NCBI GenBank assembly: GCA_009741485.1
Contig: CM019236.1
Coordinates: forward strand, 65,196,026-65,260,025
DNA: 64,000 nt
DNA from: Malurus cyaneus samueli
Lineage: Eukaryota; Chordata; Aves; Passeriformes; Maluridae
Direction: 5' to 3'
Made by a program: the position numbers and the translations under genes. Under the pieces are notes generated by a model. That model was not told where the DNA came from and ran no database searches. It saw only the letters and a program-made list of their open reading frames with translations. Positions 12,200-24,399 of the stretch are shown in pieces (position 1 is the first letter of the stretch; every line of letters begins with the position of its first letter).

Positions 12200-13860
12200 C
12201 ATTTAAATGAACCCTTCTACAGAGACAAACTAAGATATGAGATAACTCTTGTTTGTTCATTATGCTAATTAAAAAAGAGTACCGTGGCCTTGTGAAAACA
12301 AAACCGATTAAAGCAAATGCAGTAAGTCAGCTTGGAGTTTTGAAGTACAAATCATACAGAGAACACAGTGGACACTAAGCCAAAGCTGACAGTCTTTTTA
12401 GCAAAAAATGAATTTGTCTTTGGGCTTGTCTGTGACTTTTCCTGACTCTCATGTATTAAATACATATGGGGTGCACAAATTCAAGAAGTGGGAATTCACT
12501 GAACAAGCACAGAAAAACTCCTCTGCTTAATTAAAGTAATAAAAGTAGAAAACCTTGCACCACGAGAAAAGTATTTTAACTGGTTTATTGTCTTTGCAGG
12601 TATTTTTTCCCCACTTAAACTATTATGAAAAACATTCCACTTTGATGGGAATGGAAAAAGCAAGTTTTATTTAAATTATCTGAACATGATTAACTTTAAG
12701 GAAACCAATTTTTCTTTTTGAAGAGTTTTGTCCATTTCATAGCATTGTGAATTTCTGGGAATTAAATTTTCTTTTATTTCACTTTTACATTACTTAGTGA
12801 AGATGCAGGGTTTTTTGAAAGGAAATTACAGCAGTCTAGTGGGCTCCTGATAAAGAATTTCAAATATGCTTAAGAGAGAAGTGGTGGATACTGAACATCT
12901 TTTAGTTTTGCGAGTTAATAGAACTCGTTGTCTACAAGAGGAATTATTTCACAATACCTGTGATTTTTACATTCTGCTTCTGAAATGCGGTATTTTTATT
13001 AGATGAATTACAACGAATTGTATGAAAATGTATACATGTGTGTGTTTGTGTTGTTCAGATACACTAAAGAATTGCTTTTGTAATTTTATGGTATATGATA
13101 AAAATACAGAAAGACAAAATGCACCACAAAGCTATCTTCCTCAAACTGGGAATACAAACCCATGTGTTGAACAATGAAATTGTGGCTGTAATCATAACTA
13201 TATCAGTCTCAGCTGTTTCACAGTGACTTTGATCACCACCAAGCAGTGTTGGAATAAGTCCTTTTACATCTTGATTCAGTTTGAGGACAGAGCTTACCTC
13301 AAGAAAATAACATTACATTTATATCCCCATCTGGCTGTGGACGTGTGTAAAGAAATCACACTGATTTTGTCAGCTTTGCCAACAGTATTTTTTTTCTGTT
13401 GACTTTAGAGTTTTGCTGATTTTCCTGTAGTAACTTGCAGGGATAAAGTAAGTTCTCTTTTTCCTTTCTCAAATGTGTAAGACTGACAATTTCCCAGATC
13501 AACAATTCTACACAAAAATTTGCAAGATACATTATTTCTTCCTTTTAAGATTTCTGGAATATAGAGACATATAAAATTGATGAAGCTCTCATACTGTCTT
13601 TAATCTTTAACCAGATTTTGATAAATTCAGTGGAAGCAGACAGTCTAGTCCTGCAATGAGACAGTAATTTTCAGCAATGAGCTGTATTTAAGTTGAAAAC
13701 AGAGATATCAATATAACTATGATATGTATGTGTATGTCCACTTTCAGAATCCTGGTCATAGAAAAGTATCTCAGATATATTATATCCAGTACCATGTTTT
13801 TTTCCCTTTGGTTATTCCTAGCTTTGAGGTTTCATAGGCAGTTTTAGCTTATTCAAAAAA
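12200..13860. other. AT-rich intergenic sequence, nothing recognised
   Basis: Unique AT-rich sequence with a short TG-rich stretch near 13035-13055. No coding or RNA feature was recognised. Confidence 0.5.
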
Positions 13861-13929
13861 ACCCAACAAAATAACTTTAAAGAACCAACCAAACAAAAAA
13901 AAAAAAGCAAAAAAAAACCACAAAAAACC

Positions 13930-13954
13930 NNNNNNNNNNNNNNNNNNNNNNNNN
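13930..13954. other. Assembly gap of 25 N
   Basis: Exactly 25 undefined bases, preceded by about 60 bp of A-rich low-complexity sequence that is likely to have stopped assembly. The true length is unknown. The minus-strand open frame reported across it is not interpretable. Confidence 0.99.
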
Positions 13955-15455
13955 CAATATAATGATGAAAATAATTACGACAAAGTATGGGAGGGCCTCT
14001 CAGAAACATAGGTGAGCTGCACCTAGTCTAGGGGACGTAACACCTGCACTTAATTTCATTGAAAACAACCCACAAAAAAACCAAAAGTTTCTCTGTTTCC
14101 AAGCCATCACTTTGATGGTAGAAGTGCCCATGGGTTGCTGCCTTGCAGTTGAGTCCCCCTAAGATCTTGGGAAGAATAAACTCTTTTAAAGGGGCCTGTT
14201 TTAAGTAAAATGGCCCTCAATGACCTCCTGACCCCATGGCAGGGGGCAATGCTTGGGAAGGAGCACACAGCCCCCCCATGGGCCTGTTTTTTGGTTTTTG
14301 GAGAGAGGAAGCACTTCTGGCTATCTATCTGTGGGCTTTTTTTTCTTTTTTGTTTTTTTTTCATTTTCTACTGGAAACATAATAACCGACTTTCCGGGGA
14401 AGAGATTTCCAGACGACTAGCAACACTGAGGTTTGATTTCTCATGTTTGATTCCTGAGTGAACTCCACACACCTGCTCCAGGCAGACAGTGACTTTGCAC
14501 CACCTTCTCGCCTTGCAGGAACAAGGTGAAACATGAGTGGGAAATAAAAACAGTGCTAAAACACCACCCTCATCTGACTGCTGGCACAGGGTTCTGTGGG
14601 ATGCAGGGAGAGGGTCTGCCCAGTGCTGGACATGCTTTCAGGGGAGGCTGAGAAAGGAGAACCCACTGTGAAGCATCTCCTACTCCTCCACACTGCATCC
14701 CTCCACGGGATCAAGTAAATATGAATATGCCTAGGGGATGGTTCTGCAGGCTGGTTTGTCCCAGTAGAGACATTAGCATCAGTTATCTCCCAGTAAATGC
14801 AGCAAAGGAGAGAGCTGATCCTCTGAGGAGAGGCCTGGGTCATCTCCTTTTGTCATTTCCTTTTCTCTTAGCTGGTGCCCTACCTAATCCCCTAATGCCT
14901 GGTAAAGGGCTGTTTCCAGAATTTTGTCTTCTTTAAAGGTGCTGCAATTAAAGAAACCAGCTTCCTGCTCATCTCCCTTCTTCCTGGGACTACTTTACTC
15001 CTCTTTCCAACTCAACTTACCAAACAATAATGTTTCCACTAGTAAAACCCTTGCTGTCTCCCCACAATATGCAAGTATAAAGTAACATACCCCACAATAT
15101 TGTGTGCTGGCCTGCTTGTCCATTGCTTGTGGAGAAAATCCCTAACATCTCACAGAACTTGCCAATGCTGGTATGGTTGTTTTCAGCGAGCCAGGTGTTC
15201 CCAGCTTTGCCGTTTGTTTGGTCAGTTTTCCCTCTGATTTTCTCATCTAATTCTCTTAGATTAGAGACAGCTTTTGATTCATTTGCAGATGGAGGGGCTG
15301 GCTGGGGGCAATCTGCCCTTCACACAATCTTTGATAGGTGCTTCAGAAGTTGATGGGGTGTTTTGTTGTTTGGGTGTTTTGACTTGTTTGGGGTGTTTTC
15401 GTGTGGTGATGGCTGCTTGGATTATAAATCTTTTCCTTTGCACTTGCTCGCAGTT
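13955..15455. other. Intergenic sequence, nothing recognised
   Basis: GC content rises gradually towards the CpG island. Several open frames of 70-95 codons occur on both strands, without motifs or splice context. Confidence 0.5.
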
Positions 15456-16640
15456 TAGTGTGTATCCTCTCGGAGATGAGGGGGGAAAGGGGGTTGCAGA
15501 ACTGCGAGCAGTGGCAGGCGGTGCGGTGCTTCTCGCACTGTTTCCCATGGGCTCCCCACGCCACGAAGTCGCTGGTGTGATCAAAGCCAAGCCCGTTCCC
15601 GACAAGCGGCGGCGCAATAGGGGCAGATATCAAGGGGCAGGTTACCATTCTTCCCAGGGAATCTCGGAGCCCCCTAACCAGGCTTTGCAGGTGGCGGCAG
15701 GGCTCGGCGGCTCTCGGGGCGGGCCCAGCACCAAGGAACAGCGCCGGCTCGGGGCTCGGGGTCCCGCGCCCCGGCGCTCCTCACCGCCCCCAGGGGAACG
15801 CTTACTACCAGACACCTCTCAACCCCGACGACCATCTTCCGGCGTGCCTAGACCACCCCGTTCCGCCGGGGAGATCCCCCGGGGCGCCCCTCGGGGCGGG
15901 GTCGTGGAGGGGGAGATCACAGCGCTGCTCGGGCACTTGGCTGTCGGGACATACCTGAAGCTGATGGGCTAGCTTCGCCCGCCAGCGGATTCCGAAGAGG
16001 AAAGAAAAATAAGCAAAAAAAGTTAATTTTCCGGTGTACTTCTCCCGGGCGGCGGGGAGGAACCGGGAGTGCTGGGGCTATGTCGGGTCTGTGCGAACAC
16101 CCCGCGGCCCCGACGGGGCCTGGACCCTGAGCACAAGACTCTCCCCACTCTTCCTTGCTCCAGGGAATACGGAGCCTCGCTCCCCCGACACCGGTGCGGC
16201 ACCCCGGCGTGCCGATGTTTGGACTAGAAGGGGTTGGTCATGCGGCCCCCGCGACTCCGGTTACCCCACCCAGGGTCGAATGGAGGGGCCGGGGACCGGG
16301 AATCCGTTTGCTTCGTCCACCCGCCCCACAGTCCCCCTGCCGCGCTGGTCGCCGTTCTTTTGTCGTTTGGGGGCTCCTCCGGGGTGATATCGAGATAACT
16401 CCCAGCGCTCTCCGGCCAGATTCAAGCCTCCATCAACCCGGACCTGGGTGGCGGGAGTGCGGGCGGCCGTCGGGGGCCGGGAACTGCGGCGGAGACACCG
16501 GCGGGTACCTGTGGTGCGAAAACCGCTGCTTGGCGTCTGGAAGCTATGGCTTGTTTTGGCTACACAAACCCCGTCCCCTACTTCCCACAGCTCGGGGGGC
16601 CTTCGCCCAAAAATTTCGATAAGGACGGAGATGCCTGCAC
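15456..16640. promoter_or_regulatory. CpG island, candidate promoter or first exon
   Basis: About 1.2 kb of GC-rich, CpG-dense sequence in otherwise AT-rich surroundings, with many CGG, GCG and CCCG words. CpG islands of this size usually mark promoters or first exons. Several long overlapping open frames cross it on both strands (for example 15274-15972 plus and 16261-16656 minus), which is expected in GC-rich DNA and is not evidence for a product. No TATA box, splice donor or recognised protein sets a strand. The gene that it may serve is not visible in the window. Confidence 0.6.
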
Positions 16641-16696
16641 CAAAGCCCTTCACCACTTACACGAGAAATATTTTGCAGCACTGAATATTCTCTTAG

Positions 16697-17106
16697 AATT
16701 TTCTTTCCTTTCTTTCTTTCTTTCTATTCTTTCTTTACTTTCTTTCTTTCTTTTTCTTTTTTCTTTCTTTTCTTTCTCTCTCTTCTTCTTTCTTTCTTCT
16801 TTCCTCTTCTTTCTTTCTTTCTTTCTTGTCTTTTCTTTCTTTCTTTCTCTTTCTTTCTTTCTCGTACTCTTTCTTCTTTCTTTCTTTCTTTCTTTCCTTC
16901 TTTCTTCTCTTTCTTCCTTTTCTTTTTCTTTCTTCTTTTCTTTCCTTTTTTTCTTTCCCTCCTCCCTTTTCTTCTTTTCCTCTTTCTCCTTCTTTCTCCC
17001 CCTCTTTCTTTCTATTCTCTTCTCTCTTTACTTTCTTTCTTTCTCTTTCTTTCTTTCCTTTTTCATTATCCTTCTTATTTTTGTCTTTATTCTTTCTTTT
17101 CTCTTT
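16697..17106. repeat. Long polypyrimidine tract, (TTTC)n-based
   Basis: About 410 bp that on the plus strand is nearly all C and T, built from TTTC with TTC and TTTTC variants and only rare A or G. It starts about 60 bp after the CpG island. Such tracts can form triplex (H-) DNA. The Phe-, Ser- and Leu-rich frames read across it are artefacts of the repeat. Confidence 0.92.
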
Positions 17107-18075
17107 ATTATATTACATTGTATTTTATTAATTATATTATATTGTAATTTAAATTGACTTAAAACAAGAGCTAAATCTTTCTAGTGGTACCAGTGTGTAT
17201 TGGAGGAGAAGGAAGTGAGGATCTTCACTGTCACTAAGTTCCCATCCCCAGGTTCCTTCCTTCTCATCAAAAGGTATTTTGACTGAAAAGGAAACTTGCA
17301 GTATGTTGGTCCTAACTGAAGAATGTGATTATTGTGCTACTGATGGACCAAAACAAATTCTGCAGCTCAGGAAAGGGTTTCCTTCATATTAGACCCAATA
17401 TCTGTATCTTTATATGGGGATAGCTGAAATAATAAAAACCACACAGAATGAATAAAATTAAACCCACTGGTCACTATGGGCTTGATAACAGAGGGGCTAA
17501 TGGTATTTTTCACATTTGACCAATTTATTTTTTCTTTAATTTAAGTTTTTGATTGTCACCATTTAAATGACACTACTTAGGATGCCAAAATTTAGAGATG
17601 AAGTAAAGCTGCTTGTCTGAATCCACTTTGAAGTAAGAATGCTAGTGAGTTTGAAATCCAGATCTACGAACTAATCTCTAATTTTCCCTTCAAATGGAAT
17701 TCAGCTACAAAGAGCTTGGAAAGATTTTGCATCTATTCAGGAGACACATCTTTAATTTTCTGAGGACCAAAAAATCCACAAGAAACTTCATATAGCTCCT
17801 TAGGTTTTGCTTAGCATATGTGATAAAACATTGATTGTTGCAGCTTGGTGACCCATGAAATTTGGGGGTTAGTTTTCTCTTCAGACCAGAGCATATAATT
17901 ATGCAAATAAAGAGCTGTCACTGATCTAGTGAAATACTCTGAAACACATGCAATCCAAAATGGAACAGAAAAGTGAAATTTGTGGTATTATGATAGTACA
18001 ATGATAAATGACATCTCCTTTCAAGTTTTTCTAGAAGTACATTTTTCACACTTTGTCGAGTACGTCAACATAATG
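17107..18075. other. AT-rich intergenic sequence, nothing recognised
   Basis: No gene, RNA or repeat was recognised. Confidence 0.5.
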
Positions 18076-18077
18076 CG

Positions 18078-18168
18078 GGCGCACACACATGCACACACAT
18101 CCCTGTGAAATCGAGATACCCATGAATGCGTGCAGTCACACACACAGACACACACACACACACGCATC
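18078..18168. repeat. Imperfect (CA)n microsatellite
   Basis: Runs of CA interrupted by TG, GA and a central non-repeat part. The longest clean stretch is near 18138-18163. Confidence 0.85.
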
Positions 18169-18711
18169 CTTCCGCTCTCTAAGATGTAGCTCTACCCTGG
18201 TGTACGATGGATGTACACATTCTTGGCAGGTTATTTTTGGTTTGGTTGACTTGAGAATGGTGCAATATGTGGCTCCATTCAGTTTTAGATGTGACACTTT
18301 TCATGTGTACTTCCTGAATGAAGTTTCTAGAGGGAAAAAAACCCCCACTACACAACAAATGATGTTTCTTGGAGACAGAAGAAAAATGCACATTTCCATG
18401 AAAAGCAGCAGCTTCTTCTGAGTCCAGGAGAATCACACTGCGAGGACTGTAACTATAACCAGTGTATCACCATGCAGATGACGGATTTCTTTTCTTTCCC
18501 CTTTTTTTTTCCTTTTTCCTCATAACTCTACTGTGTTTGGGGGTCTGCTGGCAGTCTCTTATGAGGAATCCTTTTTTGCTCTCCATTCTTGACAAGGAAG
18601 CACCTGCTTTCATTGGTCCATGGCCTCAACGTTGGCATTTTGACTCACACAATGATGTGCAAACCTTTAGGGTGGTGAGAAGCTGGGGGATTTTCCTAGA
18701 TCCTATTGTAG

Positions 18712-18775
18712 GGTTCTTTTGTTTGTTTTTGTTTTGTTTTGGGTTTTGTTTTAGTGTGTTTTTTTTTTTTTTTTT
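18712..18775. repeat. T- and G-rich low-complexity tract ending in T17
   Basis: TTTTG-type units followed by an uninterrupted run of 17 T (18759-18775). It may be a simple repeat or the complement of a retroposon tail. Confidence 0.75.
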
Positions 18776-20215
18776 GTTCTTTATGCTTTACACCCCATTC
18801 CAAAGTTACCCAGGGAGCAGGCTGTTGCAAAGTGTCTGATGTCAGGGAGCTTTCCTGTGATGAACCAGGTGCAGGCTGATGACCTCTGTCTCCTAAAGCA
18901 TCGTGGGCATGAGGAGGGTGAGCCTCATTTGTGCCACAGAGCAGGCTGTGTCCAGCCCATGGCTCAGCCCATGTGGGTGTGGGCTTCTCCCCACTTCCCA
19001 CAACAAACATGGGAAGCCACATAGGTGCGTGTGCCCCACCATCCTCCCCACTTTAGCTGTTCATAAACACAAAAACATATAAAAATACACTGCAGGAGAG
19101 GGGTTTGATCAGTCCTTTGGGGAGAAGGACCTTTTGCAGTGGGGCAGGTGCTGGAGATGAAAGAGGCAACACTCCTCACACCTTCCACCCCCAAATCTGC
19201 AACTGTATGGGGTCCTGTTTGCAAACACACCTCACCTGACCCCCTCACATATTCTGAGGCTGGTGAAGCTGCTCCCCACGCAGCCCCACCCTGCACACCA
19301 GACACTGCAGCTCTCGTGGAGCTCGGCGCAGGGACACAAAGCATGCAAGGAGGAGAGAACGAGAGCATCTTTATTTTTTGTTCACTGCAAGCAGAGCAGT
19401 ACCAGTGATGATCCCCTCTACTCTACAGCCCCCCATCGGAGCAATAATGTGAGCTGGGCCCGGGGCACAGTAAAGAAAAATTATTTGAAAAATGGCAAGC
19501 ATTATAGTAAAAATTTGTGTCCAGTTTGTACCTCATCAACAGTTAAAAAGAAAGATCTGCTCCTCCAATATTTGGGCACCCTAGAGACTCCATCTGAGAT
19601 GGATAGTGGCAGGTGTGGTGTGTGTGTGTGCCCATGCTAACTTCCCTGGCCTCTGCATCTTCCACGGATATGGGACAAAGCACAGACACCCAAACCACGT
19701 CGTGTAAACTCTCACCTTACCCCTAAACACACAGGGTCTGGGGGGCCGGGGTGGACAAAGGCTGGGGAGGGGGAATTGCAGACCCCTGCGGTGGGGATCA
19801 GGCGCAGCATCTTCTGACTGGGGGTGAATACAGAGTGGAGGGCAGAGGAAGCTGGGAGCAGCCCTCTCCCCTTAGCAACACACTTCCCTCAGGAGAAAAG
19901 CTGCTGGTCACAGATCCTGCACCTCTCTCGGCATGGGCACAGCCCGACACCTCTCCCACCCTGCCCGGGCACAGCTCAAATGCAGCGACGACAGGAAGCA
20001 GAATCTGGGAAGCGCAGCTGCTGCTTAGGGATTGAAGCAGCTAGGTGAGCCATCATGGGCCGCAGCCCCCACTGCAGGATTTAGGCCCAAATGCAGCTGG
20101 GCTCCCCTTTGCACCTCACCACTCCTGGCCCCCAGCTGTAGGATTGGACACACAGCATGAGGAGAGGATGGGACCGGGTCCCAAACCCCTGTGTTTAAGC
20201 GCCTCCTCATTCATC
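18776..20215. other. Moderately GC-rich sequence, no supported gene
   Basis: About 1.4 kb of higher GC with many open frames of 60-134 codons on both strands. None shows a motif, signal peptide or coherent reading-frame boundary. It could hold untranslated or regulatory sequence of a gene outside the window, but nothing here proves that. Confidence 0.4.
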
Positions 20216-22809
20216 ACTAAGCGCGAGCTATTCTAGATAGCTAGGCAAGCGAGCGGGGCGGATATAGGCGCGGCCACAAGTAAAATATGAAGCACTGTGT
20301 TTTTTAGCAAACTTACATGATTATATATGTCACTCTTTAAAGAAGCCTAATTGTACAGTGCTTGCTCACTGGAGCAGTGCCTATTCACAGGCACCAGTGA
20401 GTTTGTGCCAATTACTTTGTTTTAGGGTGGGGTGGAATAGACCGTAAAGCAAATTAGGCTTTATTTTGGCCCTTAACCGGCCGTATCTTCCAATTGTGCA
20501 TTACGTGTGAGGAGTCCCCACACTGAGTTACACTGCTGGCTCGATACCGTATGTCTGAGATGCCGTGCTGTGGGACAAGCTCTTTCGGGGGATGCGAACA
20601 GTAGTGGATGTGAGGCTGTATGGGGCGAGAGAAGGAAGACGAGAGGAAAAGACTCACTATGGCTACGTTCGGGCAGAGGGCTGCCCGAATTTTACGCAAG
20701 AATACCGCCAGTCATATCAATTATAGAATGGAGCAGATCGTGCTGTGTCTTTAAAAATTATAGCCACAGGATATGAATATGTCAGTCGCTCCGCTCATTT
20801 TCTTCTTTTTTTTTTCTTCATATTTTTTCACAGTGTAATCCAGCTTGTAAATGAATAGGCATTTTTTTTTAAATCAGAGGCTTTCCAAAGGAATAAGACA
20901 CCGACCTACGATTAATGCCAATCTGATTCTGATAAGAGAAAATACTCTACAACAAATTGTGCCTTTCTATAATTCATTGGGCCCAAATTCTTGCCCACAC
21001 TCATCGCCAGCGCATGAAAAATTTAAAGTGTTAAAATGTCTCCAAGTACGCCCGCCCTTGGCGGTGCGCCGACGAAGAAAGCGAGAGAGAGCTACTGGAT
21101 AGAGCGAATTAAAATTTCATAAGGGAGCTGTGTTAACCGACGTTCTTGCAAGTTAGACCCAGAAATATTTTATAGAACATAAGTAGTTAATTGGCGGCGG
21201 TATATTGTTCTGTTCTTCTAAAAATTAGATGGGGAGAAGTGGGCTGAACCGAAAGGAAGAAATAAGTCCTCGTGCCACGGTCTTGCCAGGCGATTAGGAC
21301 TGCAATTGAAGCTTTAGTGTGTGTGTGTGTGGGCAGGCCTATTGTCAGTGGCAATGTAAAGCTGCACTCCATGCTGCACGTGTGCTGCTCTGCTCTCTCG
21401 CAGTACCCCACTGTGGCAGCTTAATCTGCACCTGATGGCGAGCACAGAAGTGGCAGTTACAGCCCAGCAGGAAGCACAACCAGGTTAGAACCACCATTAT
21501 GTGCCCGTATGTAGTCGAACCAAGCGTTGTCGCCTCATTCCTTTAGGATAATCGACAAAGCTGTGACAACTTATTTTAGATATGATATTACTATCACCAA
21601 CGGCACTTCTGTGTACATAGCTTAGGACAGATATAAATCGAAGACCCTTATGTTTCCCCACATCGAGGGCTGGGGAGACTTTCTTGCAGGGACAACAAGG
21701 CAGCAAAGACATTTGGTGAGTGGTGGGTTTTGTTCCTCCCCTCCTTTTTCAGGATTCTTCAATATTATCTGAGGTCCTGTGGTTGGGAACGGAACGCGGG
21801 GCTTGTGTCTGAAGGCGAGGGACTGGCTGGTTTCACCAAGCTGTTCTTTGCCTTTACAGCCTCACTAAAGAACTTGAAAACAGATGGAAACTCTTCCAGG
21901 AAGTTAGTTCATGGCGTTCTGTACCTGCAAAACACAAAGGTGACAGTTGACTAGGGGTCATCTTGTGACTTGCTGGCTATTCACAGGGTATATGCAGGGT
22001 AAATGTCCCTTAAAATGTAAAACCCAGGGAGCCATCCAGCCGATTTCAGCTGGCCTGGAGGGGGCCTGGGTGTGCGGTGTGCGCCTTGTACGGCCTGGTC
22101 CTGCTCTAGGGCAAGAGTTACATAGCGTTGGCAAGGCACAGCAACAGAAGAGATTCTGTAGAGCTCCTTCGGCAGACAGACACCAGGCATGGAGACATGG
22201 CAACAGGCTGGCCATTATATGCAAACATTATGTTCTGGATCCGCATCACATAACAGTAACTGCGGTGCCACTCTTGGCCCTGTTTCCCACGAGCAGTGCA
22301 TGATCCCCAAAGTACTTTCGCCAATAAAAGCCTTCATTGAAGCCACCTCATCTCTATCTGGCCCTATGGTTGGGAAAGGTAGGTGTTACCTGTTCCGGGC
22401 CATACTGTTTGGTTATTTGTTGTAGCGCTTTAGCGATGGGTGTCTCTCATAAGCGTATACAGAATGCTGTAGTGCTAAAATGTGACGTGGCAATCTGTGC
22501 AGTTTGTCATTAAGGATAAGAACAAAAGAAAGACTTGAATCTCTGAACGTAGTTCTGGATGGCGAAGGGATTACCAAAAATAGTGCCAGTTTGGTGGTCA
22601 GGAGTTGCATCCGTTGCCTATTGTTCGGCGACTGGGTTGGTTGACTAGTGATCTCCCTCCCTTTCGCAGTAGTACATAGCTTTGAGCGAGCAGTGAGTGA
22701 TATGCCTTTGGGTTCTGGCTTTCGCTCAGATCATTGTTCGCAGACTATAGCCTAGCTACATCTAGTTTCTTACTGTCTCTGGGTTTATTTTTTTTTGGAT
22801 GAAGCCTCT
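20216..22809. other. Sequence of abruptly different texture, no gene recognised
   Basis: From about 20.22 kb the sequence shows more CpG and scattered odd words such as GCGCGAGC and GGCGGATATAGGCGCGG. No frame is longer than about 118 codons and no family is recognised. A short (TG)n run lies near 21319-21333. I suspect that this is the left part of a poorly polished gap fill that goes on to about 27.5 kb. Confidence 0.35.
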
Positions 22810-23330
22810 CTGCCATTGTGGAGCCCACGCGGGGGCGGGGTGAGCGGCGGTGCTGTCTAGGCCTTCATAGCTTTGTGGCAAAGTGTCTCCCCTCAACAGT
22901 GTCATGCTTTAAACAACCACCCCCCCCCCCGATACGACACCACCTTTCCTCAGCGGAGTCGCCTCTGCAAACAAACAAATTCCCTCCTCCGCCTCCCCCG
23001 GCGGCGCATTTCACTTTGCGGCGTGCAACCCGGTCCGCCTGCCACCGCGTACCGCCCCCCCTCTTCGTGCCTTGCCTTTCCGCCCCCCCCCGCTCACATA
23101 GCGCCTCGCAGCCCACCCCCCCAAAGGGCGGTTTCGCCTCCGCCCAGCGAACGCCATCTAACGCCACTTTCTCTCGACAAGAGCGCCTCTTGCCCCTCCC
23201 TGCTTTCCCCCACCGCCGCGCCCCGCCGTGACGCCGGCTTTGCCAGGCACAGACCCCCGCACCGGATGAGGCACCCCGCCCGCCAATTGAGAGTTGTTGC
23301 TAAACAATCAAGCTGAACCGACCATGCTCA
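22810..23330. repeat. C-rich, CpG-dense block
   Basis: About 500 bp with repeated C runs on the plus strand, including a run of ten or more C near 22919-22930 and several of seven or eight, mixed with CCG and CGCC words. The G-rich complement could form G-quadruplexes. It may be a CpG island or part of a GC-rich satellite. The open frames of 100-147 codons across it are low in complexity (Pro, Arg, Ser) and are not called as genes. Confidence 0.55.
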
Positions 23331-23449
23331 GTGCCCCGGGTCCAAAATAATCCCTATAAACGGAAGTACCGACAAATGGGACATGGAGCCGCCCAAGGCC
23401 GGGTAAGAACAGCGCATCGCGGACCGTTGTTCAATCGTGCCTGCCTTCT

Positions 23450-24225
23450 CCGCCGCCTGTAGAAGTACATCAGCCGTGCACAGAAGCGGATGTTGCTTCG
23501 CAGGCTGATACCCGATAGAGGCCACTTTTGAAAGAGGAGCCTTTTTGCCACTTGAGTTTCCCCACGCGGAAATGGTGTTGAGCGGAAGTGGTGAGGCGCT
23601 TGCAGGCTGAAGCGAGATGATTAGGGAGAGCAAAATTAGAGTGTTTGCAAAACAAAAATTCTCGTGATGGGAATACTTAGGGAGTGGGCAAGTGGCGTAG
23701 CCTCACGGGTGCGTGGCTGCCGTTCTGCTTGTGTATCCACTTAGCGTTTGCAGAAAGCGTGGGGCTCGCAGCGAGATAATGCACTGAAAAGAGCCTTTTG
23801 CACACGTCTGTTTCCCTCACGCGGGGGACTCTATGTGGCGGGCTTCTTGTTTGATACTTTAACATTTGTTTATATGTATATATCTCCTTTAGGTTCTTGA
23901 AAGGTTAAGGTAATCATTGTGCAGATCAAGTCTATCACCAATCGATGAGCACAACAACCTCTCCGCTTCAAAGTTATGGTGAGCTTGGCGTTGTGCATGC
24001 AAGCGAGATTTAGCAAATAGGAGTGTTTGCAAACAAGAAAATTCTCGTGGTAATGGGGAATACTTGGTGCAAAACTGGTTGCTTGCCACACGAGTGTGGC
24101 TGCCTTTCGCTGCTTTTCTCAGTACATAGCGTGCAGAAGCGGTTGCTCGCAGCGAAGGAGCAAAAGGTGACTTTTGAAAGGAGGCCTTGCCCTTGTTACC
24201 CCACGCAAGTCTGTTGGGACCTAGT
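23450..24225. repeat. Recurring unit, imperfect tandem or satellite-like
   Basis: A block appears three times: near 23460-23580, 23700-23840 and 24090-24220. Its parts, in order, are GTACAT or ATCCACTT, then AGCG...GCAGAAGCG, GCTCGCAGCGA, ACTTTTGAAAGGAGGCC and a CCCACGC end. A linked leader, GAGTGTTTGCAAA(A)CAA...TTCTCGTG followed by GGGAATACTT, appears at about 23635 and 24020. Pieces of the unit recur at 26340, 27096, 27270 and 29619. The copies differ by many small indels. It looks like a real repeated sequence blurred by read errors. The family is unknown. Confidence 0.55.
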
Positions 24226-24241
24226 ATACAAAATCACTGGA

Positions 24242-24277
24242 GGGGACCAACCAATTGGAGGAAACCAGTTGGTCCCC
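24242..24277. other. 10-bp inverted repeat
   Basis: GGGGACCAAC (24242-24251) and GTTGGTCCCC (24268-24277) are perfect inverted arms around a 16-nt loop. It lies at the left edge of the duplicated copy A. It may be a natural hairpin or an assembly effect. Confidence 0.45.
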
Positions 24278-24399
24278 ATGGCGTCCAGGATGTTGGAGCG
24301 CGGTTGCAGAGGCGAAGCTGGCACGATAGGTTAGGCAAGGCGCGATGTGAATGTGGTTTTGTCAGAGGCAAGAATATTCAGTATAGAAGAGTCCGTGGC

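Noticed and set aside
15274..15972. 232-codon open frame, the longest of the window
   Set aside because: It runs into the CpG island, where all frames on both strands lack stops. The product has no motif and no splice context.
16546..17157. 203-codon open frame rich in Phe, Leu and Ser, and a shorter one inside it
   Set aside because: It is a reading of the TTTC-based pyrimidine tract. The repeat cannot produce stops in these frames, so openness means nothing.
22818..23316. Overlapping Pro/Arg/Ser-rich frames of 100-147 codons
   Set aside because: Low-complexity translations of a C-rich block that lies in a region of doubtful sequence accuracy.
24242..24277. 10-bp inverted repeat as a read fold-back artefact
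   Set aside because: The symmetry does not continue outside the arms, so a fold-back read is not supported. It is kept only as a minor hairpin.
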